Position numbers and translations under genes: made by a program. Under the pieces are notes generated by a model that saw only the letters and a list, made by a program, of their open reading frames with translations, had not been told where the DNA came from and searched no databases. A DNA stretch of 64,000 bases. Origin: Roseimicrobium sp. ORNL1 (GTDB taxonomy: Bacteria > Verrucomicrobiota > Verrucomicrobiia > Verrucomicrobiales > Verrucomicrobiaceae). The stretch lies in assembly GCF_011044495.1 (NCBI RefSeq), contig NZ_CP049143.1:744001-808000 (forward strand). Reading direction: 5' to 3'. This document shows positions 8,832 through 16,463 of the stretch, in pieces. Every line of letters starts with the position of its first letter. Position 1 is the stretch's first letter.

Positions 8832-9908
8832 ATGAACTACTCTGAGCTGCACCGCCTTTATCACCTGCCGTTCTTTGACCTGCTGAAGCAGGCCCGCACC
8901 GTGCATGAGGAGCATTGGCCCGAGCGTGAAGTGCAGCTTTGCACCCTGCTTTCCATCAAGACCGGCGGTTGCAGCGAAGACTGCGGCTACTGCGCCCAGA
9001 GCGCCCGCTACTCCACCGGCCTTCAGCGTGAGACGTTAATGCAGAAAGAGCAAGTCATGGAGCGTGCCCGCGCTGCCCGGGCGAATGGTTCCACCCGTTT
9101 TTGCATGGGTGCTGCTTGGAAGGGCGTGCGCATGGGCACCCAGAAGTTTGACCAGGTGCTGGATATCGTCCGTGATGTCAGCACGCTCGGCATGGAAGTC
9201 TGTGTGACCCTCGGCGAACTCGGCAATGAAGAAGCCGTGGCGCTGAAGGAAGCCGGTGTTACCGCGTACAATCACAACATCGACACCTCTCGCGAGCACT
9301 ACAAAAACATCGTCACCACTCACACGTTTGACGATCGCCTCCGCACCATTCGCAACGCGCAAGACGCGGGCATGAGCGTGTGCTCCGGCGGCATCCTCGG
9401 TCTCGGTGAGACCATCGAGGATCGCCTGAAGATGCTCGAGACCCTGAGCGAGTTCAACCCGCAGCCTGAGAGCGTGCCGATCAATTCGCTGATGCCCATC
9501 AAAGGCACGCCGATGGAGAACAACGAGCCGGTGGATGTCTTCTCCCTCGTGCGCATGATTGCCATCACCCGCATCGCGATTCCGAAGTCCAAGGTGCGTC
9601 TCAGCGCCGGTCGCTATTCCCTGAGCAAGGAAGCCCAGGCGCTGTGCTACTTCGCCGGCGCCAACTCGATTTTCTACGGAGATAAGCTGCTCACCACCGT
9701 GAACCCGCGTGCGAATGAGGACATGAAGCTCCTCGCCGAACTCGGCCTCACCCCACAGACTCCGAATCCGGCGATGACTGCTCCCGAGGTGAACTTGGAT
9801 AGGCCGCTGTCACCGTGCTGTGCTGAAGATCATGAGCATTATGGCCATGATCACGAGCATGCACATGAAGGCGTACCTGCGTGTGAGTCTTCGGGCTGCT
9901 GCCCGTAA
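8832..9908 (+). CDS. bioB: Biotin synthase with His/Cys-rich C-terminal tail
   Basis: The ATG at 8832 gives a 358-residue radical-SAM enzyme that inserts sulfur into dethiobiotin in the last step of biotin synthesis. The [4Fe-4S] motif is G-G-C-S-E-D-C-G-Y-C-A-Q-S (Cys47, Cys51, Cys54). The other cluster ligands are also visible: R-F-C-M-G-A-A-W, M-E-V-C-V-T-L-G, S-V-C-S-G-G-I-L-G-L-G-E and the Arg in V-R-L-S-A-G-R. Y-N-H-N-I-D-T-S follows family consensus. The last 30 residues are unusual: five Cys and six His in a C-C-x(n)-D-H-E-H-Y-G-H-D-H-E-H pattern ending G-C-C-P, which looks metal-binding. No other biotin gene is adjacent, so dethiobiotin synthesis genes must lie elsewhere. Confidence 0.95.
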   Translation: MNYSELHRLYHLPFFDLLKQARTVHEEHWPEREVQLCTLLSIKTGGCSEDCGYCAQSARYSTGLQRETLMQKEQVMERARAARANGSTRFCMGAAWKGVRMGTQKFDQVLDIVRDVSTLGMEVCVTLGELGNEEAVALKEAGVTAYNHNIDTSREHYKNIVTTHTFDDRLRTIRNAQDAGMSVCSGGILGLGETIEDRLKMLETLSEFNPQPESVPINSLMPIKGTPMENNEPVDVFSLVRMIAITRIAIPKSKVRLSAGRYSLSKEAQALCYFAGANSIFYGDKLLTTVNPRANEDMKLLAELGLTPQTPNPAMTAPEVNLDRPLSPCCAEDHEHYGHDHEHAHEGVPACESSGCCP

Positions 9909-9913
9909 CTTAA

Positions 9914-10139
9914 GGAGGTTAGGCGTCCCGCCTGACAGTGGTGGTTAGGCCTCTGGCCTGACCAATCCCAGACGCTTCATTTCGCCATCACGATGCGCCA
10001 AGGTACCGCGCTCGTATTTTGACACTTGCCCTCAGCAAACGGACGCTTGTTGGAAAGCATCCGAGTTCTTCCTCCTCCCTATGTCTGGGAGGAGTTGTAC
10101 GTGACAGGGAATGAACGTCAGGCCGGAGGCCTAACCTCC
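9914..10139. repeat. REP-like palindromes between bioB and glyA (two direct, one inverted)
   Basis: Three related units carry GGTTAGGC and GCCTGAC halves: 9914-9936, 9943-9963 and, inverted, 10117-10139 (GTCAGGCCGG then AGGCCTAACCTCC). The outer units begin or end with GGAGG/CCTCC. The ~150 bases between the second and third copies are unremarkable. The arrangement lies between convergent genes and resembles a bacterial interspersed mosaic element. Confidence 0.6.
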
Positions 10140-10152
10140 TTCCGCGCTCAGC

Positions 10153-11673
10153 TCATGCGAAATGCTTCTGCAGCACCCCAAGATCCAGCGTGGGATACAC
10201 CGGATACTTGGCCAGCAGCTTGTGCACGCGGTCGAGGGCTTCCTTCTCGGCGGCGGGCTCGATGGTGAACTTGGCCTTGCTGGGCGTGCCGACCTGTTCT
10301 CCTGACTGCACCGTCTCCGGCTTGGTGTTGGAGAGGATGAGCTTCAGCACGGCGGCGATTTCCTTCATCTCCTCCGGTCCCATGCCGAGGGTGGTGGTGG
10401 CAGGAGTGCCCACGCGCAGACCGCTGGTGTACCAGGGGCCGTTCGGGTCGAAGGGCAGGGAATTGCGATTCAGCGTGATGCCGCAGCGGCGCACGGCCGT
10501 TTCTGCCTGACGCCCCGTGAGGCCGAAGGAGCGGACGTCGATGAGCAGCAGGTGGTTGTCCGTGCCGCCCGTCGGAATGGTCATGCCCTCGGCGACGCAG
10601 GCCTCAGCCAGTGCGCGGGAGTTTTCGAGGATCTTTGCGGCGTAGTCTTTGAATGCGGGTTCGTTGGCCTCGGTGAAGGCCACGGCCTTGGCGGCCATCA
10701 CGTGCGGCAGCGGACCGCCGAGGACCATGGGGCAGCCCTTGTCGACGAACTCGGCAAATTCCTTGGTGCAGAATACAGCGCCGCCGCGAGGTCCGCGCAG
10801 CGTCTTGTGCGTGGTGGTGGTCAGCACGTGGGCAAAGGCGGCGGGATTGTAGTCTCCCTCGAACACGCCACCGGCTACGAGACCGGCGAAGTGGGCCATG
10901 TCCACCATGAGCACGGCGCCCACCTTGTCGGCGATTTCGCGCATGCGGCGGAAGTCGATCTTGCGCGGGTAGGCACTGTAGCCGGCCAGCAAGATGAGCG
11001 GCTTCAGCTCGGTGGCCTGCTTCTCAATGACATCGTAGTCCAGCAGGCCGGTTTCCTTGCTCACCGTGTACGAGTGCGCCTCGAACATCTGGGCAGAGAG
11101 ATTGTGGCGATACCCGTGGGTGAGGTGACCGCCGGAGTAGTAATCCAGGCCCAGCAGGCGCTGGTTGCCGCAGATGCCGCGGACCTTGTTCCAGTCTTCC
11201 ACGGAGAGCTTGGCCGGATTGGTCTCGCCCAGTTCCGCCAGGGCAGGGGTCAGCACACGGGCGCTGAGGATGGCCCAGTAGGCGACCATGTTCGCGTCCG
11301 CGCCGCTGTGAGGCTGCACATAGGCGTGCTCCACGCCGAAGAGTTTCCTGGCCTGCTCGCAGGCAGCGGCCTCGATGTCGTCCACGTTGTCGCAGCCGGC
11401 GTAGAATCGGGAGAAGGGGAAGCCTTCGGCGTACTTGTCCGTGAGCAGGTTCCCCATGGTGAGCTGCGTGGCGAGCGAGCAGTAGTTCTCGCTGGCGATG
11501 AGCTTCAGGTGACTGCGCTGGTCCGCGAGCTCCTTCACAACGGAACGGGCAATGCCCGGGGCGACGCGCGCGGTCTCCGTCAGGTTCGCCAGGTACGCGA
11601 CCGTGGCATTGTCGAGACGCTCAGCGGGCGTTTCCTTCAGGTAGGCGAGAAGTGGGGAGGAAGTTGCGGACAT
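10153..11673 (-). CDS. glyA: Serine hydroxymethyltransferase, extended form
   Basis: GlyA interconverts serine and glycine with tetrahydrofolate and needs PLP. The PLP-lysine site is clear as T-T-T-T-H-K-T-L-R-G-P-R-G-G. Other conserved segments are L-I-A-S-E-N-Y, D-K-Y-A-E-G, Q-P-H-S-G-A-D-A-N and D-M-A-H-F-A-G-L-V-A-G. At 506 residues it is ~85 longer than most bacterial GlyA (about 415-430); the extra sequence includes an N-terminal segment and an insertion after A-N-M-V-A-Y-W that contains L-S-V-E-D-W-N-K-V-R-G. As far as I recall, a similar long form occurs in Chlamydiae, fitting a PVC origin. The product starts at the ATG at 11673. A leader stem-loop lies at 11723-11762, and palindromes follow the gene. 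Confidence 0.95.
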   Translation of the reverse strand: MSATSSPLLAYLKETPAERLDNATVAYLANLTETARVAPGIARSVVKELADQRSHLKLIASENYCSLATQLTMGNLLTDKYAEGFPFSRFYAGCDNVDDIEAAACEQARKLFGVEHAYVQPHSGADANMVAYWAILSARVLTPALAELGETNPAKLSVEDWNKVRGICGNQRLLGLDYYSGGHLTHGYRHNLSAQMFEAHSYTVSKETGLLDYDVIEKQATELKPLILLAGYSAYPRKIDFRRMREIADKVGAVLMVDMAHFAGLVAGGVFEGDYNPAAFAHVLTTTTHKTLRGPRGGAVFCTKEFAEFVDKGCPMVLGGPLPHVMAAKAVAFTEANEPAFKDYAAKILENSRALAEACVAEGMTIPTGGTDNHLLLIDVRSFGLTGRQAETAVRRCGITLNRNSLPFDPNGPWYTSGLRVGTPATTTLGMGPEEMKEIAAVLKLILSNTKPETVQSGEQVGTPSKAKFTIEPAAEKEALDRVHKLLAKYPVYPTLDLGVLQKHFA

Positions 11674-11722
11674 GGGTCAAAAGGGAAAGGGTGAGATGCC
11701 GCACGGTGGCACGGAACGCACT

Positions 11723-11762
11723 TTCTGCGAATTCATCTTCTTGGGGATCTGCATTCGCAGAA
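11723..11762. promoter_or_regulatory. Inverted repeat in the upstream region of glyA
   Basis: TTCTGCGAAT and ATTCGCAGAA are perfect 10-base arms with a 20-base loop, ending about 50 bases before the glyA start. If transcribed it would make a stable leader stem-loop. I see no glycine, SAH or tetrahydrofolate riboswitch core around it; it could also be an operator or a stray palindromic repeat. Confidence 0.35.
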
Positions 11763-11911
11763 TTAATGCATCCCGGCCCAAGTGCCCCAATGTTGCTTTG
11801 GCCGGCGAGGTCAGGACATTTTAAGTAGTGGCCTAGCCACTCTCAGGTACTGACGAGATGCCACTGAGAGCACAGCCCATGATGCCGATTCAGGATGGCA
11901 TGGATGTTTCA

Positions 11912-12111
11912 GTCGCGGAGCGACGACCGTTTCGTAGCCCGGCCTTTCAAGGCCGGGTCGATGGTCGTTCGTCCCCGTGTCGCAGAGCGACACCCGAATC
12001 CGCGACCTCACCCAGGGTTCACCGTTTCGGGCGTCGCTCTGCGACGCAAATGCCACCACAGCCTACCCGGCCTTGAAAGGCCGGGCTACGAAACGGATGT
12101 CGCTCCGCGAC
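11912..12111. repeat. 200-base nested inverted-repeat element
   Basis: This gap of ~470 bases holds no gene but an elaborate palindrome. A perfect 30-base inverted repeat pairs 11929-11958 with 12065-12094; each arm also folds on itself through CCCGGCCTT and AAGGCCGGG. Outside it, GTCGCGGAGCGAC (11912) mirrors GTCGCTCCGCGAC (12099). Inside are two further hairpins, GTGTCGCAGAGCGACAC (11977) and GCGTCGCTCTGCGACGC (12031). The remaining parts of the gap, apart from the glyA leader, show nothing. The element resembles a REP doublet or a small non-autonomous mobile element. Confidence 0.75.
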
Positions 12112-12147
12112 AATGCTTCGGAAGGCTACAGTATAAATGAAACCGCC

Positions 12148-13311
12148 CTAGGACCGTGCCGCCGCGAGCTGGCGCATCTTTTCCAGGAGCTCCTGGCGCT
12201 TTTTGAGGGTCGCGGTCAGCTCCGCGCGTGCCTTGAGATAGGGTGTGGCCTGCTGTTCCCAGGTTTTGCCCGCCGGGGTGTCGGGCGTCATCTTCTTGTT
12301 CCGCTCCTCGATCCATGCTTTCACCGCCGCGTCATCTTTGGGATCGATATTGGCGCCGCGCATGGAGACTTCCATCCGGGCGATGGTGCGCAGGGGCATG
12401 CCCAGGGTAAAGCGCTCGGTGCTGAGCATGGCTATTTCTGCGGCTTTCTTGGTGCTGGCATCGGTTCCGACCGCAGGAGTGGTGCTGCCCATCAGTTCAG
12501 CGTTGGGCACGATCTTCGCCAGCACGGGGTCATTCACGCCGGTGGCGATGGGCAGCTTGCCGCTCTCATTCAAGGTGAAGCCCTGTGCGCGCAGGAAGAG
12601 GCTGGCCATGACCAGATGTCCGGGAAGGCCGGGATGCACGCGGTCGCGACCGACGAGGGCGAACCCGGGATCCAGCTTTTGTCCTTCGGTCATGAGCTTG
12701 GTCATCGGGCCGTGGAAGTCGACCACGGCGGTGTTGTATTTCTGAGCGAGTTCACCACAGATCTCTGAGCACTTGGCCAGGGCGCCGTTGGCTCCCTTGC
12801 GGGCCGGCTTGCCGTTGATTTCCGCCGTTTCGTCATAAGGCGACGGTTTCACGAGGATGATGGCGGCCTTACTGCGCTTCTGGATGGCTTCCACCAGCGC
12901 GGTCATGTTCTTGCGGTAGTCGGTGATGGATTTTTCGCGTCCTGCGAGCATCTCCGGCGTGGGATTTGAGCTGTCGTAGTTCCCGTGACCGATGTCATTC
13001 ATGCCCAGCATGATCACAATCACGGTGGGCTGATGTACGAGCACGTCCCAGTCGAGGCGCTTCAGTGCGCCGTCCGCGCGGTCGCCGCCGATGCCGCAGT
13101 TGATGATGTTGACCTTCTTCTCCGGCTCGCGGCTCACATAGAAGAGTTCGATGTAGCGGTGCCAGCTGCCGCCATGCGTGATGCTGTCCCCGAGGAAACA
13201 GACCGTGTCGCCATCTGCGAACGGCTTCGGCGCCGTCTGGGCCGTGACCGTGACGGGTGTCGCGATCGCAAATGCGAAGATGAACGTGAGGGAGAGGAGC
13301 AGTCGATGCAT
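12148..13311 (-). CDS. Secreted SGNH/GDSL-family hydrolase
   Basis: The 387-residue product begins with a signal peptide (M-H-R-L-L-L-S-L-T-F-I-F-A-F-A core, cleavage near V-T-A-Q at ~25). SGNH blocks are present in order: block I F-L-G-D-S-I-T-H-G (Ser43), block II around G-I-G-G-D-R, block III G-M-N-D, and block V D-R-V-H-P, where Asp and His complete the triad. The last ~120 residues are helical and charged (R-A-E-L-T-A-T-L-K-K-R-Q-E-L-L-E-K) and may pack against the core or mediate contacts. Such enzymes de-acylate or de-acetylate glycans. The next gene upstream encodes another esterase on the same strand, 63 bases away, so they probably form a unit. Confidence 0.85.
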   Translation of the reverse strand: MHRLLLSLTFIFAFAIATPVTVTAQTAPKPFADGDTVCFLGDSITHGGSWHRYIELFYVSREPEKKVNIINCGIGGDRADGALKRLDWDVLVHQPTVIVIMLGMNDIGHGNYDSSNPTPEMLAGREKSITDYRKNMTALVEAIQKRSKAAIILVKPSPYDETAEINGKPARKGANGALAKCSEICGELAQKYNTAVVDFHGPMTKLMTEGQKLDPGFALVGRDRVHPGLPGHLVMASLFLRAQGFTLNESGKLPIATGVNDPVLAKIVPNAELMGSTTPAVGTDASTKKAAEIAMLSTERFTLGMPLRTIARMEVSMRGANIDPKDDAAVKAWIEERNKKMTPDTPAGKTWEQQATPYLKARAELTATLKKRQELLEKMRQLAAARS

Positions 13312-13374
13312 GATGGGGTGTGATGGAAGATGACATATAAAACTGAACTCGAATTTGACCGGTGCGTGTGGCCG

Positions 13375-14292
13375 CTACTTCACCAGCTGCATGACCTTCA
13401 TCCACGCGGCGAGGCGCTGCGGCCAGTCGGTGGGGCAGGGGACATCCGCGGGACGCAGGCCGAATCCGTGGCCACCCTTGGCATAGAGATGGGCCTCCGT
13501 GGGCACTCCCGCAGCTTGAAGCTGGAGGAAGAGGAACAGGCTGCCCTCAATCTTGGCGCCCTTGTCATCCGCCGCATGAGCAATGAAGACAGGAGGCATG
13601 GTCTTGTCGACCTTGATGTCCGCACGCAGCTTTGACGCGTCCGCAGCGTCCTGAAGTTTCCAGGGATACACGAGTGCCAGGAAATCCGGACGGCAGGAGG
13701 CGGCGTCGATGTTCTCTGTGGTCTTATAGGTGGGACTCGCGTGATTGCTGGTGGCAATCACCGCCACCTGCCCGCCGGCGCTGATACCCAGCAGGCCGAT
13801 GCGAGCCGGGTCTACGCCAAATTCCGCTGCGCGCTTGCGCACCAGCGCCACCGAGCGTTGGGCATCCATCACGGGACCGAGTTGCGGATCCTTCGAGCCG
13901 CCGGGGGAGGTGCGGTACTTCAGCACGAAGGCGGTGACGCCGTTTTCATTGAGATTGGCCGCGACCTCGCCGCCTTCCAGATCCAGAGCCAGCTTGCTGA
14001 AGCCACCGCCGGGGCAGATGATCACGGCGGTGCCGTTGGCCTTGTCCTTCGGCGCGGGGTAGACTTGGAGCGTGGGTTCAGTCACGCCCTCCAATCGCAC
14101 GACCTTCTTCGAGTTCGGCACATCGGGAAGCACGCGCTCTGGGGCCTTGTCATTCACCGGCCCCTGTGCGCCATCCGGCCACACGGGAAGGGTTTGTGCC
14201 GGCTCAGGCGCCGTGGCGGCACCCAGGCCGGGGGCAATGCAGCAGCAGAAACCGAGACCGAGGCAGAGGAGGAGGGCGAGGTTGGTTTTCAT
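13375..14292 (-). CDS. Secreted alpha/beta hydrolase (acetylxylan esterase/HSL-like)
   Basis: The 305-residue product has a Cys-rich signal peptide (L-A-L-L-L-C-L-G-L-G-F-C-C-C-I-A, cleavage near residue 25). The oxyanion segment is C-P-G-G-G-F (in place of H-G-G-G-x in hormone-sensitive-lipase relatives), the nucleophile is G-I-S-A-G-G (Ser171), and the C-terminal G-G-H-G-F-G supplies the probable catalytic His. The order matches BD-FAE/Axe-type carbohydrate esterases, which remove acetyl or feruloyl groups from plant polysaccharides, although the exact substrate is unknown. The start codon overlaps nothing; the divergent TPR gene starts 128 bases away. Confidence 0.8.
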   Translation of the reverse strand: MKTNLALLLCLGLGFCCCIAPGLGAATAPEPAQTLPVWPDGAQGPVNDKAPERVLPDVPNSKKVVRLEGVTEPTLQVYPAPKDKANGTAVIICPGGGFSKLALDLEGGEVAANLNENGVTAFVLKYRTSPGGSKDPQLGPVMDAQRSVALVRKRAAEFGVDPARIGLLGISAGGQVAVIATSNHASPTYKTTENIDAASCRPDFLALVYPWKLQDAADASKLRADIKVDKTMPPVFIAHAADDKGAKIEGSLFLFLQLQAAGVPTEAHLYAKGGHGFGLRPADVPCPTDWPQRLAAWMKVMQLVK

Positions 14293-14420
14293 GAATGCGT
14301 GAGGAAGTCACAAGAACACGCCACCGGGGCACCATGTTTCAACGCAGACGCGCATCCCGCCGTCCAACTTTGCCTTGCCACCCGGTGGAACCGGCGGCAT
14401 CCGTTCGATTCTCCTTTCCC

Positions 14421-15572
14421 ATGCGCCTTTCTGTTTTCTGTACGCTGCTCATCGCGCTGCTCCTGAGTGTGAGGGGCGAACTCGCCGCCCAATCGTTTCG
14501 CGAAAAGGCTCTCGAAGCGGCCAAGGCTGGCGACTCAGCCACCGCCATCGATAACTACGAGAAGGCGCTGAACTCCACCCTCAAGGTATTCAAGGAGGAT
14601 CACGTGGAGGTCATTACGGCCCGGCTTGAGCTCGGCGAGGCCTATCGTGCTGCGGGACGGTGGACGGATGCCATCGGCCAGCTCGACTACGTGTGGCAGC
14701 GCGCGCGGTTCGATGCCGAGCAGAACAAGCGGTGGGATGGCGAGGAAGGACACCTCGCCTATGCGGCCGGTGAGAAACTGGGCAGGTCCCTTCAAGGGGC
14801 TGCGCGCTATCCGGAAGCCGCCACCGTATTTGCCACCGCCATCAGCGATGGAGAAAAGGGCGGTCGCGAGGTCACTCAACTGCTCACGCTTGATGCGCTG
14901 CTGGCAGACACGCTGCTCCTGCTGGACCGCGTGCAGGATGCGGAGAAGGGGCTGGCGCGTGCCCGCGAGCGTATCATGAGCAGTCAGGCGGACCGGCCGG
15001 AGGCCCAGGTGCGCATGCTGTCCACCCTGGTCACGCTCTATCATCACCATCGCCAGTACGCACTGGGTCTTCCCGTGGCGCAGCAGGTGGTGGACATTGC
15101 CAACAAGAATCTGGAACCCTATAACGAGCTGATTGGCCTGGCGTTTTCGAACCATGGCGCCATCGCCCTGCATGTGGACGGTCAGCTCAACGAAGCCATC
15201 AACTCACTCCAGGCCGCGGAGCAGATCTACGTGAAGAAGCTGGGGGCTGATGCGAGGGAATTGACGAATATCCAGGTCAATCTCAGCCAGGCGGAGGCGC
15301 TCAAGAAAAATGACAAGGAGGCAGAGCGGCATGGCCTGGAGGCGCTGCGCCTCGCGAGGCTTCACTCCGCTCCAGACTCGCTGGATGTCGCGCTGAGCCT
15401 GCACAACCTGGCCAACTGCTACATGACCCTGAAACAGCCTGGGAAAGCCGGTGATCTCCTTGAAAATGCCTTGAGCATCATGGAGAAAAATCTGGGCCAC
15501 GATCACCCGCAGACGGTGGAAGCCCGCAAGATGCTGGAAGCAGCGAAGAAGGCGGCGTCGGAGGGAGTGTGA
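14421..15572 (+). CDS. Secreted TPR-repeat protein
   Basis: The ATG at 14421 gives 383 residues with a signal peptide (M-R-L-S-V-F-C-T-L-L-I-A-L-L-L-S, cleavage near L-A-A-Q); the longer frame to 14295 overlaps the divergent esterase start and adds Arg-rich sequence, so I rejected it. The rest is helical with tetratricopeptide-type repeats, e.g. A-K-A-G-D-S-A-T-A-I-D-N-Y-E-K-A-L-N, and at the C-terminus A-L-S-L-H-N-L-A-N-C-Y-M-T-L-K-Q-P-G-K-A and H-P-Q-T-V-E-A-R of kinesin-light-chain-like TPR. TPR proteins are interaction scaffolds; no partner is indicated. It would act in the periplasm. Confidence 0.75.
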   Translation: MRLSVFCTLLIALLLSVRGELAAQSFREKALEAAKAGDSATAIDNYEKALNSTLKVFKEDHVEVITARLELGEAYRAAGRWTDAIGQLDYVWQRARFDAEQNKRWDGEEGHLAYAAGEKLGRSLQGAARYPEAATVFATAISDGEKGGREVTQLLTLDALLADTLLLLDRVQDAEKGLARARERIMSSQADRPEAQVRMLSTLVTLYHHHRQYALGLPVAQQVVDIANKNLEPYNELIGLAFSNHGAIALHVDGQLNEAINSLQAAEQIYVKKLGADARELTNIQVNLSQAEALKKNDKEAERHGLEALRLARLHSAPDSLDVALSLHNLANCYMTLKQPGKAGDLLENALSIMEKNLGHDHPQTVEARKMLEAAKKAASEGV

Positions 15573-15609
15573 GATCTGTCAGAGTCGTGTGGTGCTGGCC
15601 TTGGTTTCC

Positions 15610-15933
15610 ATGAAACAAAAGACCACCATTCGCGACTTCCTCATGGTCCTGGCTTTTGGAGCGACCGTGTCGTTGCTGTGGAAGGCGGCGATCCTGATCG
15701 TGGCGAGCCTGGTCGCTACTCTGCTCTGGTGGCTGGCTGGAGTGAACTGGCTTGTCGCTCTGCTGTTCTCGTATCTTGGGATCAACCTGGCGATTGAAAC
15801 CATCGATGTGCTTCTGGGGCTCCGTGGGATTCGATGTCCCAAATGCAAACGGCGCATCAAAACCAGCAGGGCCATCAAATGCACGGACTGTGGAGGAAGG
15901 GCCGAATTGACCGTGAAGCGGCTGGAAGAGTGA
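15610..15933 (+). CDS. Small membrane protein with C-terminal zinc ribbon
   Basis: The 107-residue product starts at the ATG at 15610; a GTG at 15589 is possible. Two or three hydrophobic helices span residues ~10-70 (F-L-M-V-L-A-F-G-A-T-V and W-L-V-A-L-L-F-S-Y-L-G). The C-terminus holds a C-P-x-C and a C-x-D-C pair spaced by ~12 residues (I-R-C-P-K-C-K-R-R-I-K then I-K-C-T-D-C-G-G), a typical zinc ribbon on the cytosolic side. I do not recognise a named family. It ends ~90 bases from the converging gene at 16026. Confidence 0.6.
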   Translation: MKQKTTIRDFLMVLAFGATVSLLWKAAILIVASLVATLLWWLAGVNWLVALLFSYLGINLAIETIDVLLGLRGIRCPKCKRRIKTSRAIKCTDCGGRAELTVKRLEE

Positions 15934-16025
15934 CTGGATAATCAAGCCGTGCGGAGGCGACATGCCGGTGACTTGCATGATGTGACACGCATCGCTGCAC
16001 TTGACGGCAGGCTGGCCGGGTTGCG

Positions 16026-16463
16026 TTATTCGAAACCCGCCGTCAGGGAACGCTTCAACAAGCCATCGTCGCCGATGAAAGCGATGGAGTAGGGCAAGGG
16101 GTGCCTGAGGCGTCGCATCCACCACAGTTTGTTTTCGTAACTGGTGATGCGGACAGTGCCGTCGCATTCCTGCAAGAGCGGGAAGTTGCGGGTGGAACCG
16201 GACTTGTAATGAAGCGTGAGTGCCGTGCCAGCGAAGGAATAGCGGATGAAGGTCAGGTCGCGGGCGCTATCAGGCCAATCCAGTTCCCAGTAGTTTCCGC
16301 CTTGGGAATCGAAGTGATAGATCATGGTGTCCGAGGAGCGAGCGACGCTGGCCCGGACGAAGAGCCATGAACCCACAAGACTGCTGATGGTGGGTGCACT
16401 CACGGAGGAGGCAACGAATGGGAAACTGAGATGTTGCAAGCGGGGATAACCGCGCAGAATCAC
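16026..16463 (-). CDS. Hypothetical protein, translationally coupled to the oxidoreductase
   Basis: I place the start at the GTG at 16463, which shares GTGA with the stop of the upstream oxidoreductase gene (16460-16463); the frame farther upstream only shadows that gene. The 145-residue product has a S-S-L-V-G-S-W-L-F-V entry and alternating hydrophobic strands (Y-H-F-D-S-Q-G-G-N-Y-W-E-L-D-W, T-A-L-T-L-H-Y-K-S-G-S), loosely like lipocalin-type domains. I would not assign a function. The overlap implies co-expression with the oxidoreductase. Confidence 0.5.
   Translation of the reverse strand: MILRGYPRLQHLSFPFVASSVSAPTISSLVGSWLFVRASVARSSDTMIYHFDSQGGNYWELDWPDSARDLTFIRYSFAGTALTLHYKSGSTRNFPLLQECDGTVRITSYENKLWWMRRLRHPLPYSIAFIGDDGLLKRSLTAGFE

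Noticed and set aside
10552-11694. Plus-strand open frame over glyA (380 codons)
   Set aside because: It lies antisense to an intact GlyA and is rich in Gly/Val/His without family motifs.
9914-12111. CRISPR array
   Set aside because: The repeats are palindromic, of several types, irregularly spaced and without unique spacers of equal length.
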